DNA of 64,000 bases from Mesorhizobium sp. (GTDB lineage Bacteria; Pseudomonadota; Alphaproteobacteria; Rhizobiales; Rhizobiaceae), in assembly GCF_023954305.1 (NCBI RefSeq), contig NZ_JAMLIG010000001.1:806001-870000 (forward strand), written 5' to 3'. This document shows positions 10,984 through 21,044 of this stretch, one piece after another. Position numbers and translations under genes: made by a program. The notes under the pieces are model-generated. The model searched no databases, was not told the origin of the DNA, and saw only the letters and a list, made by a program, of their open reading frames with translations. The first letter of the stretch is position 1. The number at the start of each line of letters is the position of its first letter.

Positions 10984-11019
10984 CGCCCTCCACGAACAAT
11001 AGATCGTGGAGGGCGTTTT
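10984..11019 (+). terminator. Strong intrinsic terminator with no obvious upstream gene
   Basis: Twelve-base perfect arms (10984-10995 and 11004-11015) with an eight-base loop are followed by TTTT at 11016-11019. It functions in the plus direction, yet no convincing plus-strand gene lies upstream between 10800 and 10983. A smaller stem (GTCCG/CGGAC, 10938-10954) precedes it. This suggests a small RNA or a leader ending here. Confidence 0.8.
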
Positions 11020-11031
11020 GCGTTCGCCGCG

Positions 11032-11060
11032 TTGACTTCTGTCCTGTTGTGGGAAATCTT
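11032..11060 (+). promoter_or_regulatory. Candidate promoter of XRE-cupin gene
   Basis: TTGACT at 11032-11037 and AATCTT at 11055-11060 are 17 bases apart. The first base of the transcript would fall at or next to the ATG at 11068, which lacks a Shine-Dalgarno box, so a leaderless mRNA is possible. Confidence 0.4.
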
Positions 11061-11067
11061 CTCACTT

Positions 11068-11640
11068 ATGGGAAACAATCGCAGCGATGACGAGGCCTTG
11101 GGCCGCCAGATTGCCGACCGACTCAAGGCGTTGCGCACCGCGCAAGGCTGGTCGCTCGATGACCTCGCGTCGAAAAGTGGCGTCAGCCGCGCCACCCTCT
11201 CGCGGTTGGAGAACGCGGAGGTCAGCCCGACGGCCCAGGTCCTCGGTCGGCTCTGCGCCGCCTACGGGCTGACGATGACACGGCTGATGGGCATGGTCGA
11301 AGACGGTTTTTCGCCGCTGATCAGGACCCGTTCCCAGCCCGCATGGGCAGACCCCTCCGCCGGCTTCGTCCGCCGTTCGCTGTCGCCACCCGCGGCAGCA
11401 CTCGCGGGCGAGGTGCTGGAGTGCCAGCTGCGCCCCGGCGCCCGCATCGACTATCCTCTGCCGCCCCGGTCCGGGCTGGAGCACCATCTCCTGATGGTCG
11501 AGGGAGAGCTGGCGCTGACGATCGAGGGCACGCGCCACGATCTCGTCGCCGACGACTGCCTGCGCTACCGCCTGTTCGGCGCGAGCCGGTTCGAGACGCC
11601 CGCGAAATCGGGCGCCAGATATCTCCTCTTCATCGTTTGA
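11068..11640 (+). CDS. XRE-family regulator with C-terminal cupin domain
   Basis: A 190-residue DNA-binding protein. Residues about 10-65 form a helix-turn-helix of the XRE type (IADRLKALRTAQGWSLDDLA and GVSRATLSRLENAEVSPTAQ). The C-terminal half is a small cupin-like beta-barrel (LRPGARIDYPLPPRSGLEHHLLMVEGEL) that may bind a small ligand. Such proteins often control nearby amino-acid or amine metabolism genes. The ATG at 11068 is chosen because the longer frame begins inside the putative promoter. The GNAT gene starts five bases after the stop, so the two likely form an operon. Confidence 0.85.
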   Translation: MGNNRSDDEALGRQIADRLKALRTAQGWSLDDLASKSGVSRATLSRLENAEVSPTAQVLGRLCAAYGLTMTRLMGMVEDGFSPLIRTRSQPAWADPSAGFVRRSLSPPAAALAGEVLECQLRPGARIDYPLPPRSGLEHHLLMVEGELALTIEGTRHDLVADDCLRYRLFGASRFETPAKSGARYLLFIV

Positions 11641-11645
11641 GGGTC

Positions 11646-12173
11646 ATGACCCCGTTTGCAATCGCCGCTTTCGGACGCGACGACGTCCAGGCAAATATCG
11701 AAGCGCTGGGAGAGATGATGCACGCCTGCGTGCATGCCGGCGCGAGCATCGGCTACATCCTCCCCTATTCGCGCGACGACGGCATCGCCTTCTGGCGGGA
11801 AAAGGTGATGCCGCGGCTCGACGGCGGCAAACTCGCGCTCTTCGTCGCGCGGGCCGGCGAGCGCATCGCCGGCGCCGTCCAGCTCGACCACGACACGCCG
11901 CCCAACCAGCCGCACCGGGCGGAGGTGCGCAAGCTGATGGTCCATCCGGATTTCCGCCGCCGGGGCCTCGCGCGCCTGCTGATGATCCGTATCGAAGACG
12001 AGGCGCGCGGGCTCGGCCGCAGCCTGCTCACCCTCGACACCCGCACCGGCGACCATGCCGAGCCGCTCTACGGATCGCTCGGCTACAAAACGAGCGGCGT
12101 CATCCCCGGCTATTGCCTCGACCCGTTCGGGCCGCAGTTCGATTCCACGACGATCATGTTCAAACAACTCTAA
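11646..12173 (+). CDS. GNAT-family N-acetyltransferase
   Basis: A 175-residue cytosolic acetyltransferase. The acetyl-CoA binding motif A is seen as VRKLMVHPDFRRRGLARLLM near residues 97-117, followed by LTLDTRTGDHAEPLYGSLGY typical of the GNAT C-terminal fold. The acceptor substrate is unknown. It directly follows the XRE-cupin regulator, which suggests co-transcription and possibly a shared small-molecule substrate. The frame opens much further upstream, but that part overlaps the regulator out of frame and is rejected. Confidence 0.85.
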   Translation: MTPFAIAAFGRDDVQANIEALGEMMHACVHAGASIGYILPYSRDDGIAFWREKVMPRLDGGKLALFVARAGERIAGAVQLDHDTPPNQPHRAEVRKLMVHPDFRRRGLARLLMIRIEDEARGLGRSLLTLDTRTGDHAEPLYGSLGYKTSGVIPGYCLDPFGPQFDSTTIMFKQL

Positions 12174-12293
12174 GTGCAGGATTCGCCCTTCCGGCGAAAA
12201 TCCATTCCCCGGACGCAGTGCCGCAGGGGAGCGCTTTGGCTTGGCGCATCTCGTTCCAGCGTCTAGGTTCCAGGCGTGTTCTGAGGGGTCCGG

Positions 12294-13070
12294 ATGCAGG
12301 AATTCCTGATTTTCGCGCTCGTCGGCTTCCTCGCGCAGGTGGTCGACGGCGCGCTTGGCATGGCGTACGGCGTCATTTCATCGACGACGCTGCTGGCTTT
12401 CGGCGTCGCGCCAGCCAATGCGTCGGCCGCGGTACACGCGGCGAAGCTGTTCACCACCGCAGCGTCCGGCGCGGCGCACTTCCGCCTTGGCAATGTCGAT
12501 CGGCACCTCTTCGTCCGACTGGCGCCGTTCGGCGTCGCCGGCGGCATCGCCGGCGCCTTCGTTCTCACGTCGATCGATGCGCATGTCGTCAAGCCCTTCG
12601 TCACCACCTACCTGGCGCTGGTCGGCATCTGGCTCCTCCTCCGCTCGTTCCGCCGGCTGCCGACTCGGCCGGTGCCGGCGCGCATCGTCTCGCCGCTCGG
12701 CGCTGCCGGCGGTTTCCTCGACGCCATCGGCGGCGGCGGCTGGGGACCGGTCGTCACCACCGGCCTGCTCGGCTCCGGCGGCGCGCCGCGCTACGTCATC
12801 GGCAGCGTCAATGCGAGCGAGTTCCTCGTCTCCGTCGCGGTTGCGCTGTCGTTCCTCTTCGCGGCGCTGAGCGGCCATTGGGACAATGCCGGCGTCTTGT
12901 CTGCCAACCTCGCCGCCATCTCCGGCCTGATTGTCGGCGGCCTGTTCGCGGCCCCGCTCGCCGGCCTGGTGGTCAAGGCGGCACAGGAGACGCTGCTGCT
13001 CCGCCTGGTCGGCCTTCTGATCGTCCTTCTTGCCGGCTGGCAGACCGTGCAACAGCTCGGGCTGATTTGA
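12294..13070 (+). CDS. Sulfite exporter TauE/SafE-family membrane protein
   Basis: A 258-residue polytopic membrane protein with about eight helices. It opens with FALVGFLAQVVDGALGMAYGV, the first half of the duplicated TauE/SafE (DUF81) motif, and repeats a related GAAGGFLDAIGGGGWGPVVT segment near residue 140. The family exports or imports small organic or sulfur-containing anions; the substrate cannot be told. An AGGGG box precedes the ATG. The 120 bases upstream hold no clear promoter. Confidence 0.88.
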   Translation: MQEFLIFALVGFLAQVVDGALGMAYGVISSTTLLAFGVAPANASAAVHAAKLFTTAASGAAHFRLGNVDRHLFVRLAPFGVAGGIAGAFVLTSIDAHVVKPFVTTYLALVGIWLLLRSFRRLPTRPVPARIVSPLGAAGGFLDAIGGGGWGPVVTTGLLGSGGAPRYVIGSVNASEFLVSVAVALSFLFAALSGHWDNAGVLSANLAAISGLIVGGLFAAPLAGLVVKAAQETLLLRLVGLLIVLLAGWQTVQQLGLI

Positions 13071-13314
13071 TCCTGACACATCTTTAAATTGCACAACCTT
13101 CAGTCCGTCAGAATCCCGGAGGTTGCACGCGGCTCGACGGTGGATCGGCGGGACCGCCGGGATTTTCAGCAAATTAACCGCGCGTTAGCGCGCATGCTCT
13201 AGTAATTCACCCAGCGGAAGTTGCGGCGGGGGAATGGCCGCCCGTTGAGGCTGGCCTGCGTCGGCCCAGGGGACGGCGCAGTTCTCCACCTGGACGCGAA
13301 ACATCGGGGTGAAA

Positions 13315-14382
13315 ATGCGAACCGCAGCGGCTAAGAGCTTTCAACCAGCCGACATCGCGACGAAGATCGCCATGACCATGCGTCAGATGGGCGTCATCGG
13401 CCTTCCCCGCAACTACGAACTCTTCTACGAGATCTGCACCGGCAGCAACGAAGCGCTGTGCGACGACGTCCGCGACCTCGGTCCGCAGCCGACGCAGGAC
13501 CAGCTCGACCGCATCGGCCGCAAATACCTGACCGGCTCCAACGGCCCTGGCGTCGTCGAGGATGCGCGCGACCTGGTCGCCTCCAAGATCGAGGAAGTCA
13601 TGGCGCTGCTGCGGCGGGAACGTTCCTCGCTGGAGAAATACGGCAACATTCTCGATAAGACCTCCAGTGGCCTCAACAGCCAGATCACGCAGGATATCCT
13701 GCTGCGGATCGTCGGCATCATGTCGGCGGCGACGGAAAGCACGCTCGAACAGGGGCGCCAGATCGCATCGTCGATCATCGACAAGTCGGCCGAGCTGGAA
13801 AAGGTCAAGGTCACGCTGGAGGAGTACAAGAAGCTCGCCGATACCGATCCGCTGACCCACATCTGGAACCGCCGTGCCTTCGACCGCGCGCTGGCATCCG
13901 TCTACGACAGCGACAAGGGGCGCATGTTCAACGCGTTGATCATCGCCGACATTGACCGCTTCAAGGAGTTCAACGATCGCCACGGGCATCCCGTCGGCGA
14001 CCGCATCCTGCAGCTCGTCGCCGAACTCATCGGCGCCAACGTCCAGCCCGGCATGTTCGTGGCGCGCACCGGCGGCGAGGAGTTCGCCATCATCGCCGAG
14101 GGCATGAGCGAGGAGGGTATCTCGAAGGTCGCCGAGGCGATCCGCACGGCCGTCGAGGCCGCTCCCTTCGTCAGCACCGAGACCGGCATGAACTACGGCC
14201 CTGTCACCATCTCGATGGGCATCTGCATGGCCTCCGAGGCGACCAGCCCCGAGGACCTCTACATCAAGGCCGACCGCGCGCTCTACGCGTCCAAGGTCAG
14301 CGGCAGGAATCTGGTGACGCGTCATTCCGCCCTCGTGGACGGAAAGGCACGCAAGAACTGGTTCATCTACCGCAAGGATTAG
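13315..14382 (+). CDS. Diguanylate cyclase (GGDEF), no visible sensor domain
   Basis: The protein makes c-di-GMP from two GTP. From the ATG at 13315 it has 355 residues; an in-frame GTG six bases earlier is possible. The first 180 residues are largely helical, including coiled-coil-like EKYGNILDKTSSGL and AELEKVKVTLEEYKKLAD. The C-terminal GGDEF domain begins at DPLTHIWNRRAFDRAL and carries an intact GGEEF active site. The RxxD inhibitory site is absent at its usual place, so product feedback may be missing. The N-terminal part contains no membrane segment, so the protein is probably cytosolic. fumC follows independently. Confidence 0.9.
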   Translation: MRTAAAKSFQPADIATKIAMTMRQMGVIGLPRNYELFYEICTGSNEALCDDVRDLGPQPTQDQLDRIGRKYLTGSNGPGVVEDARDLVASKIEEVMALLRRERSSLEKYGNILDKTSSGLNSQITQDILLRIVGIMSAATESTLEQGRQIASSIIDKSAELEKVKVTLEEYKKLADTDPLTHIWNRRAFDRALASVYDSDKGRMFNALIIADIDRFKEFNDRHGHPVGDRILQLVAELIGANVQPGMFVARTGGEEFAIIAEGMSEEGISKVAEAIRTAVEAAPFVSTETGMNYGPVTISMGICMASEATSPEDLYIKADRALYASKVSGRNLVTRHSALVDGKARKNWFIYRKD

Positions 14383-14507
14383 GCCGCAGGCGGCGGACCG
14401 AGTTCTTTCAAACGATTTTGTCCTGCCTGCTCCGCAGGTGACCGCTTGAACGCGCGGCGTTCAACGGATAGGTCGCTCACGTCATTACAGAACGCCGGAG
14501 AGACCGC

Positions 14508-15899
14508 TTGTCAAAGACCCGCACCGAAACCGACACGTTCGGACCGATCGAGGTCCAGGCGGACCGATACTGGGGCGCGCAGGCGCAGCGGTCGCTCGGC
14601 AACTTCAAGATCGGCTGGGAGAAGCAGCCTCTGTCGGTCGTGCGCGCGCTCGGCATCGTCAAGCGGGCGGCGGCCGAAGCCAATATGGAGTTGAAGCGAC
14701 TCGATCCGGCGATCGGCAAGGCGATCGTCGACGCCGCGCAGGAAGTGATCGACGGCAAGCTGAACGATCACTTCCCGCTGGTCGTCTGGCAGACCGGTTC
14801 GGGCACCCAGTCCAACATGAACGCCAACGAGGTCATCTCGAACCGGGCGATCGAGATGCTTGGCGGCACGATGGGCTCGAAGAAGCCGGTCCATCCCAAC
14901 GACCACGTCAATATGAGCCAGTCGTCGAACGACACCTACCCGACGGCGATGCACATCGCCTGCGCCGAGCGCATCGTGCACGACCTGCTGCCGGCGCTGA
15001 AGCACCTGCACAAGGCGCTGGAGAAGAAGTCGAAGAAGTTCGCGAAGATCGTCAAGATCGGACGTACCCACACGCAGGACGCCACCCCGCTGACGCTCGG
15101 CCAGGAATTCGGCGGCTACGCCGCCCAGGTCGCCTCTTCGATCAGGCGCATAGAGGCGACGCTTCCCGGCCTCTACGAACTCGCACAGGGCGGCACCGCC
15201 GTCGGCACCGGCCTCAACGCCCCGGTCGGCTTCGCCGAAAAGGTCGCCAAGCGCATCGCGAAGATCACGAAATTGCCCTTCGTGACCGCGCCGAACAAGT
15301 TCGAGGCGCTGGCCGCGCACGACGCGATGGTGTTCAGCCATGGCGCCATCAACGCCACCGCGGCCGCACTGTTCAAGATCGCCAACGACATCCGCTTCCT
15401 CGGGTCCGGCCCTCGCGCGGGCCTGGGCGAACTGTCGCTGCCCGAGAACGAGCCGGGCTCGTCGATCATGCCGGGCAAGGTCAACCCGACCCAGTGCGAG
15501 GCCCTCACCCAGGTCTGCGTCCACGTCTTCGGCAACCACGCCGCCGTCACCTTCGCCGGCAGCCAGGGCCATTTCGAACTCAACGTGTTCAACCCGGTGA
15601 TGGCCTACAACTTCCTGCAATCCGTCCAACTCCTGTCGGACGCCGCGGTCTCCTTCACCGACAATTGCGTCGTCGGCATCGAAGCGCGGGAAGACAACAT
15701 CCGGGAAGGGGTCAACCGCTCGCTGATGCTGGTGACGGCGCTGGCGCCGACCATCGGCTACGACAACGCCGCGAAGATCGCCAAGACGGCGCACAAGAAC
15801 GGCACGACCCTGCGCGAGGAAGCGCTGAAGACCGGGCTCGTCTCGGCCGAGGAGTACGACCGGATCGTCCGGCCGGAATTGATGATCCAGCCTGGCTGA
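14508..15899 (+). CDS. fumC: Fumarate hydratase class II
   Basis: A 463-residue iron-independent fumarase that interconverts fumarate and L-malate in the TCA cycle; it works as a cytosolic tetramer. The family signature GSSIMPGKVNPTQ is intact. TGSGTQSNMNANEVISNRA and the active-site HPNDHVNMSQSSND are also present. The length is normal. Translation starts at an unusual TTG at 14508, supported by GGAG seven bases upstream and by SKTRTETDTFGPIEV at the right place for the family N-terminus. Confidence 0.97.
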   Translation: MSKTRTETDTFGPIEVQADRYWGAQAQRSLGNFKIGWEKQPLSVVRALGIVKRAAAEANMELKRLDPAIGKAIVDAAQEVIDGKLNDHFPLVVWQTGSGTQSNMNANEVISNRAIEMLGGTMGSKKPVHPNDHVNMSQSSNDTYPTAMHIACAERIVHDLLPALKHLHKALEKKSKKFAKIVKIGRTHTQDATPLTLGQEFGGYAAQVASSIRRIEATLPGLYELAQGGTAVGTGLNAPVGFAEKVAKRIAKITKLPFVTAPNKFEALAAHDAMVFSHGAINATAAALFKIANDIRFLGSGPRAGLGELSLPENEPGSSIMPGKVNPTQCEALTQVCVHVFGNHAAVTFAGSQGHFELNVFNPVMAYNFLQSVQLLSDAAVSFTDNCVVGIEAREDNIREGVNRSLMLVTALAPTIGYDNAAKIAKTAHKNGTTLREEALKTGLVSAEEYDRIVRPELMIQPG

Positions 15900-15923
15900 T
15901 TTTCTGAACAAACTTTTTGTGAT

Positions 15924-15942
15924 TGTTCACCGCCTGTGAACA
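15924..15942 (+). promoter_or_regulatory. Candidate operator upstream of doxX
   Basis: The 19-base dyad TGTTCACCGCCTGTGAACA has perfect seven-base arms. It lies 85 bases upstream of the first DoxX gene and 24 bases after fumC. Its symmetry suits a dimeric repressor, but the regulator is unknown. Confidence 0.45.
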
Positions 15943-16026
15943 CTGAGTCAGTTGGTGGAGGGACTGTCGCGCGCCATCGCATCCGCTATGGCTTGCGCGA
16001 CATTCTCCCTCACGGAAAGCTCACTC

Positions 16027-16458
16027 ATGAACACCAGCATCCTCCTCGTCGCCGCGCGCCTCCTGCTCGCATTCATGTTCATCGGCGCCGGACTGCAGAA
16101 GTTCACCGATATCCCCGGCACCGCGGGCTATATCGCATCGGTCAGCCTGCCGGCGCCGACGCTCCTCGCCTGGCTGTCGGCCATTTTCGAGACGGTCGCC
16201 GGCATCGCCATTCTCGTCGGCTACCAGACCAGGATCGTCGCGGCGCTTCTGGCGCTCTTCTGTGTCTTCACCGCCTTCTGGTTCCATTTCGGCGCCATCG
16301 CCATTCCGGACTTCCCTGAAGCCGCCAACGGCATGCTGTCGATGATGAACCAGTTGCTCTTCATGAAGAACCTGACGATCGCCGGCGGCTTCCTGGCGCT
16401 GATCGCCACCGGCCCTGGCTCGCTGTCGCTCGACGCCCGCCTCGGCAAGGTCGCCTGA
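16027..16458 (+). CDS. DoxX-family membrane protein (copy 1)
   Basis: A 143-residue inner-membrane protein with four helices. It starts ILLVAARLLLAFMFIGAGLQKF and contains ETVAGIAILVGYQTRIVAALLALFC, which fits DoxX. Homologues include quinone-linked or redox-partner membrane proteins, but most have no known reaction. The ATG at 16027 is favoured over an upstream in-frame ATG because it begins the conserved domain and has a GGAAAG box. An intrinsic terminator follows, and a paralogue of the same length comes next. Confidence 0.85.
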   Translation: MNTSILLVAARLLLAFMFIGAGLQKFTDIPGTAGYIASVSLPAPTLLAWLSAIFETVAGIAILVGYQTRIVAALLALFCVFTAFWFHFGAIAIPDFPEAANGMLSMMNQLLFMKNLTIAGGFLALIATGPGSLSLDARLGKVA

Positions 16459-16485
16459 CCGCATCCTCCCTGCCCTGCCTGGAAG

Positions 16486-16510
16486 CGCCCGGCCCCGTGC
16501 CGGGCGTTTT
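16486..16510 (+). terminator. Intrinsic terminator between the DoxX genes
   Basis: CGCCCGG at 16486-16492 pairs with CCGGGCG at 16500-16506 and is followed by TTTT at 16507-16510. It separates two paralogous genes, implying independent or attenuated expression of the second. Confidence 0.75.
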
Positions 16511-16562
16511 CGTTTTCGCGAGAATGGCGTAAGGTCGGATCGTTCCGCAGGGGAAACGGTGC

Positions 16563-16990
16563 ATGACCGACGTCGGCCTCGTCGTGGCGCGCCTGATGAT
16601 CGCGCTGATGTTCATTGCCAGCGGCTACGGCGCGGTGATGGACCTGTCGGGCGCGTCGGCCTATTTCGCCGGGCTCGGTCTGCCTGTGCCGCTTCTGGTC
16701 GCCGTCGGGACGGCAGTTTTCGAAGTCGCCGCAGGGGCGCTGCTCGTCGTCGGCTTCCAGACCCGCACCGTGGCGGCGGTGCTCGCCGCCTTCTGCCTGT
16801 TCGCCACCTATGTCGGCCACTATGGCCAGGGTGGCGACGCGGCAAGCGCCTTCACCCATCAGCAGATGCTCCTGAAAGACGTCGCGGTCGCCGGCGGGCT
16901 GATCCTCGTCGCCCTGTTCGGCGCCGGCATGCTGTCGTTGGACGCCTTGCTGGCGCGGCGGGCGAAGGTGCCGCCGCTCGCCGAGAATGG

Positions 16991-16994
<4 letters not shown>
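16563..16994 (+). CDS. DoxX-family membrane protein (copy 2)
   Basis: A second four-helix DoxX protein, also 143 residues. Its matching segments include ARLMIALMFIASGYGAVMDL and EVAAGALLVVGFQTRTVAAVLAAFC. It is a diverged tandem paralogue of the previous gene. GGGGAAA precedes the ATG. Its stop codon overlaps by four bases the stop of the convergent AMP-ligase gene, so the two transcripts must overlap at their ends. The cellular role is unknown. Confidence 0.85.
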
Positions 16995-18715
<1,721 letters not shown>

Positions 18716-18804
18716 CTTCTTCCTCCCCCGGTCCGCGCACTGATGACGCGTGTCGGCGCGAACCTATCAGGCCACGGGACGGGAGCAAGCCACCCGATGG
18801 CGGA

Positions 18805-19494
18805 TCAGGAGAAGCGTGCCGCGATTTCGGCGAGCGCCGCCGCGTCCGCCATGCTGCGCGCTTTCTTCGACGACACCAGGCAGGCTTCCGATTCGAGGAT
18901 GACGCCGTCGTCGAGGATCTTCAGCCGGTTGGCTTTCAGCGTCGAGCCGGTCGAGGTGATATCGACGATCACGTCCGCCTGTCCCGCCGCCGGCGCGCCC
19001 TCGGTGGCACCGAGGCTTTCCACGATGCGGTAGACCTGGATGCCGTGCTTCTGGGAAAAGAACTGCTGCGTCAGCCGCCAGTATTTGGTGGCGATCCTCA
19101 GTCTTCGCCCATGGCGCTGGCGGAAGTCGGCGGCGATTTCGTCGAGGTCGGCCATGGTCGAGACGTCGAACCAGACTTCCGGCACCGCCACCACCACGTC
19201 CGCCCGGCCGAAGCCAAGGCGCGCCTCTATGGCCATCTTCGCCGACCAGTCGCCTGCCGCCTCGCGCACCAGATCCTCGCCGGTGACGCCGAGGTCGACG
19301 GTGCCCTGCGCCAGTTCGCGGGCGATCTCGGAGGCCGACAGGAAGGCGACCTCGACATCGTCGCGGCCCTTCACCCGTGTCTTGTAGGAGCGCGCATCGG
19401 CCGTCGGCAGAACCTCGATGCCGGCCTTCGCCAGGGCCGCCACGGCATCGTCCTTCATCCGGCCCTTCGACGGGAGCGCGATGGTGAGGGTCAT
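18805..19494 (-). CDS. hisG: ATP phosphoribosyltransferase, short form
   Basis: This catalyses the first step of histidine synthesis, joining ATP and PRPP. At 229 residues it is the short HisG form, which lacks the C-terminal regulatory domain and needs HisZ. It begins MTLTIALPSKGRMKDD and carries the PRPP-site-like ADVIVDITSTGSTLKAN motif. The longer frame with 20 extra residues is rejected because it runs into the repeat element upstream. hisZ and hisS lie upstream on the same strand, giving the order hisS-hisZ-hisG. Confidence 0.95.
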   Translation of the reverse strand: MTLTIALPSKGRMKDDAVAALAKAGIEVLPTADARSYKTRVKGRDDVEVAFLSASEIARELAQGTVDLGVTGEDLVREAAGDWSAKMAIEARLGFGRADVVVAVPEVWFDVSTMADLDEIAADFRQRHGRRLRIATKYWRLTQQFFSQKHGIQVYRIVESLGATEGAPAAGQADVIVDITSTGSTLKANRLKILDDGVILESEACLVSSKKARSMADAAALAEIAARFS

Positions 19495-19524
19495 GCAGCA
19501 CGCCCTTCGCAGATCGACGAGTCG

Positions 19525-19662
19525 ACCCCCACTCCGGTGTGCTTCGCAAACCACCTCTCCGCCGTTCGACGGGGGAGAGGAACGGCGCCACGAAGGCGGC
19601 CGGCATTTCCTCTCCCCCCGGCGGGGGGAGAGGTGTCACGCGCAGCGTGACGGAGTGGGGGT
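19525..19662. repeat. Palindromic repeat element between hisZ and hisG
   Basis: The outer arms ACCCCCACTCCG (19525-19536) and CGGAGTGGGGGT (19651-19662) are perfect inverted copies. Inside, two half-elements face each other. Each has a CCTCTCC/GGAGAGG stem (one spans 19609-19633) next to a second small stem, for example TCACGC/GCGTGA around 19636-19650. The same two-stem plan recurs before hisZ, upstream of hisS and at 40.6 kb. Confidence 0.8.
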
Positions 19663-19690
19663 GCTTTCACAATAAGCGACAGACGAGCCC

Positions 19691-20800
19691 TCATCCCCTG
19701 CCCTCCCGTACCTTCTCGATCCGGTCGAGCCAGACCGAGAAGCCGACGCCGGGGATCGGCCGGTCGGCGCCGAGCAGCGTCAGCAGCCGGTCGTAGCGGC
19801 CGCCGCCGACCAGCGGCCGCGTATCCCCCGGCGCGGCGATCTCGAAGACGACGCCGGTGTAATAGTCCAGCGGACGGCCGAAGGCGGCGTCATAGGCGAT
19901 GTCCCCGGCCTTCAGACCGTTCGACAGGATCGCTTCCGCGCGGGCCGAGAACAGGGCGAGCGCGCCGTCGAGCGCGATGCCGGAGCGCGCCGCGAACTCC
20001 GCCAGCGCCTGCGCCGCCTCGGCCAGCGGCACGTGGATGGCGAGGAACGCCTTCAGCGCCTCGAGCTGGGCCGCCGTCAGCCGCAGCCGCGACAGCTCCG
20101 CCTTCTCGATCAGCCGCCGCGCGATCTCGTCGGGCGTGCGGCCGGCCGACGGAGAAATGCCCGCCTCCTGCATTTCGCCCTCGATGAAGGCGGAAAGTGC
20201 CGTGCGGTCGCCGGAAGCCGCCAACAGGTTCGCGTCGCCGCTCAGCCCCCGATTGGCGGGCGGGTCGGCGAGGTCGGACAAGGCGGCTGCGAGCATATCG
20301 GCAGAGCCGAAGGCGCGGGCCAGCCGCTTCTGCCAGCCGCGCGGCAGGCCGAGCGCGGCCAGCACCGCCTCGAACACGGTCTGGTCGCCGAGCGTCACTG
20401 TCAGCTTCACGCCGGGCAGCGCCATGGTCAGCAGCGCATGCGCGTCGGCAAGCGAGCGAGCGTCGGCCTTGGCAGTGTCCGGGTCGCCCAGGTCCTCGAT
20501 GCCGGCCTGCAGGAACTCCGCCTCGCCGTCGCGGCGCTGGCGGAACACTTCGCCGAGATAGGCATAGCGGCGCGGCGTGGCGGCGCGGTTCTCGATATGG
20601 TCGAGGCAGACCGGAATGGTGAATTCGGGCCTCAGGCACAGCGTCTCGCCCGTCTCGCTCTCGGTCAGGAAGATGCGGCGGCGCAGATCCTCGCCGGCGA
20701 TGTCGAGGAACGGATCGGCCGGCTGCAGCATCGGCACGTCGATCATCTCCGCCCCACGCTGGGCGAAGAGGTCGAGGATGGACTGGGCGAGAGCGGTCAT
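19691..20800 (-). CDS. hisZ: ATP phosphoribosyltransferase regulatory subunit
   Basis: A 369-residue catalytically dead paralogue of histidyl-tRNA synthetase that forms a hetero-octamer with short HisG and confers activity and histidine feedback. It has the class II synthetase core (AQSILDLFAQRGAEMIDVPML, then LRPEFTIPVCLDHIE) and RPLDYYTGVVFEIA, but no HisRS anticodon-binding domain. The ATG at 20800 has GGGAGGG upstream. The open frame extends a further 61 residues through the repeat cluster, which is clearly non-genic. A repeat element separates it from hisG. Confidence 0.93.
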   Translation of the reverse strand: MTALAQSILDLFAQRGAEMIDVPMLQPADPFLDIAGEDLRRRIFLTESETGETLCLRPEFTIPVCLDHIENRAATPRRYAYLGEVFRQRRDGEAEFLQAGIEDLGDPDTAKADARSLADAHALLTMALPGVKLTVTLGDQTVFEAVLAALGLPRGWQKRLARAFGSADMLAAALSDLADPPANRGLSGDANLLAASGDRTALSAFIEGEMQEAGISPSAGRTPDEIARRLIEKAELSRLRLTAAQLEALKAFLAIHVPLAEAAQALAEFAARSGIALDGALALFSARAEAILSNGLKAGDIAYDAAFGRPLDYYTGVVFEIAAPGDTRPLVGGGRYDRLLTLLGADRPIPGVGFSVWLDRIEKVREGRG

Positions 20801-20809
20801 CGGAGCGCT

Positions 20810-21028
20810 CCCTCCCCCTTGAGGGGAGGGTGGCCGCGAAGCGGCCGGGTGGGGTCGCCGGCGACGTCCGCGACGCGATCCCTCCCCCTTGAGGGGAGGG
20901 TGGCTCGCGAAGCGAGCCGGGTGGGGTCGCCGGCGACGTCGGCGACGCAAGAATGAGGCCGCGCACTGCCGCAGCGACCCCACCCGGCCAGCCTGCGGCT
21001 GGCCACCCTCCCCTCGAGGGGGAGGGAT
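20810..21028. repeat. Cluster of three two-hairpin palindromic elements (hisS-hisZ)
   Basis: Copies A (from 20810) and B (from 20880) are direct; copy C (20974-21028) is inverted. Each reads CCCTCCCC, a five-base loop, GGGGAGGG, a T, a second stem and then GGGTGGGGTCG. The second stem differs between copies but always pairs: GGCCGC/GCGGCC, GGCTCGC/GCGAGCC and GGCCAGCC/GGCTGGCC, each around a GAA or GCA loop. These changes are compensatory, so the folded structure appears to be conserved. Rhizobial RIME-type elements have a similar layout, but the family assignment is unverified. Confidence 0.88.
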
Positions 21029-21044
21029 CGCGCCGCGCCCGTCA

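Noticed and set aside
20810..21028. CRISPR-like appearance of the repeated palindromes
   Set aside because: Only three copies, in mixed orientation, with internal stems and no regular unique spacers or cas genes.
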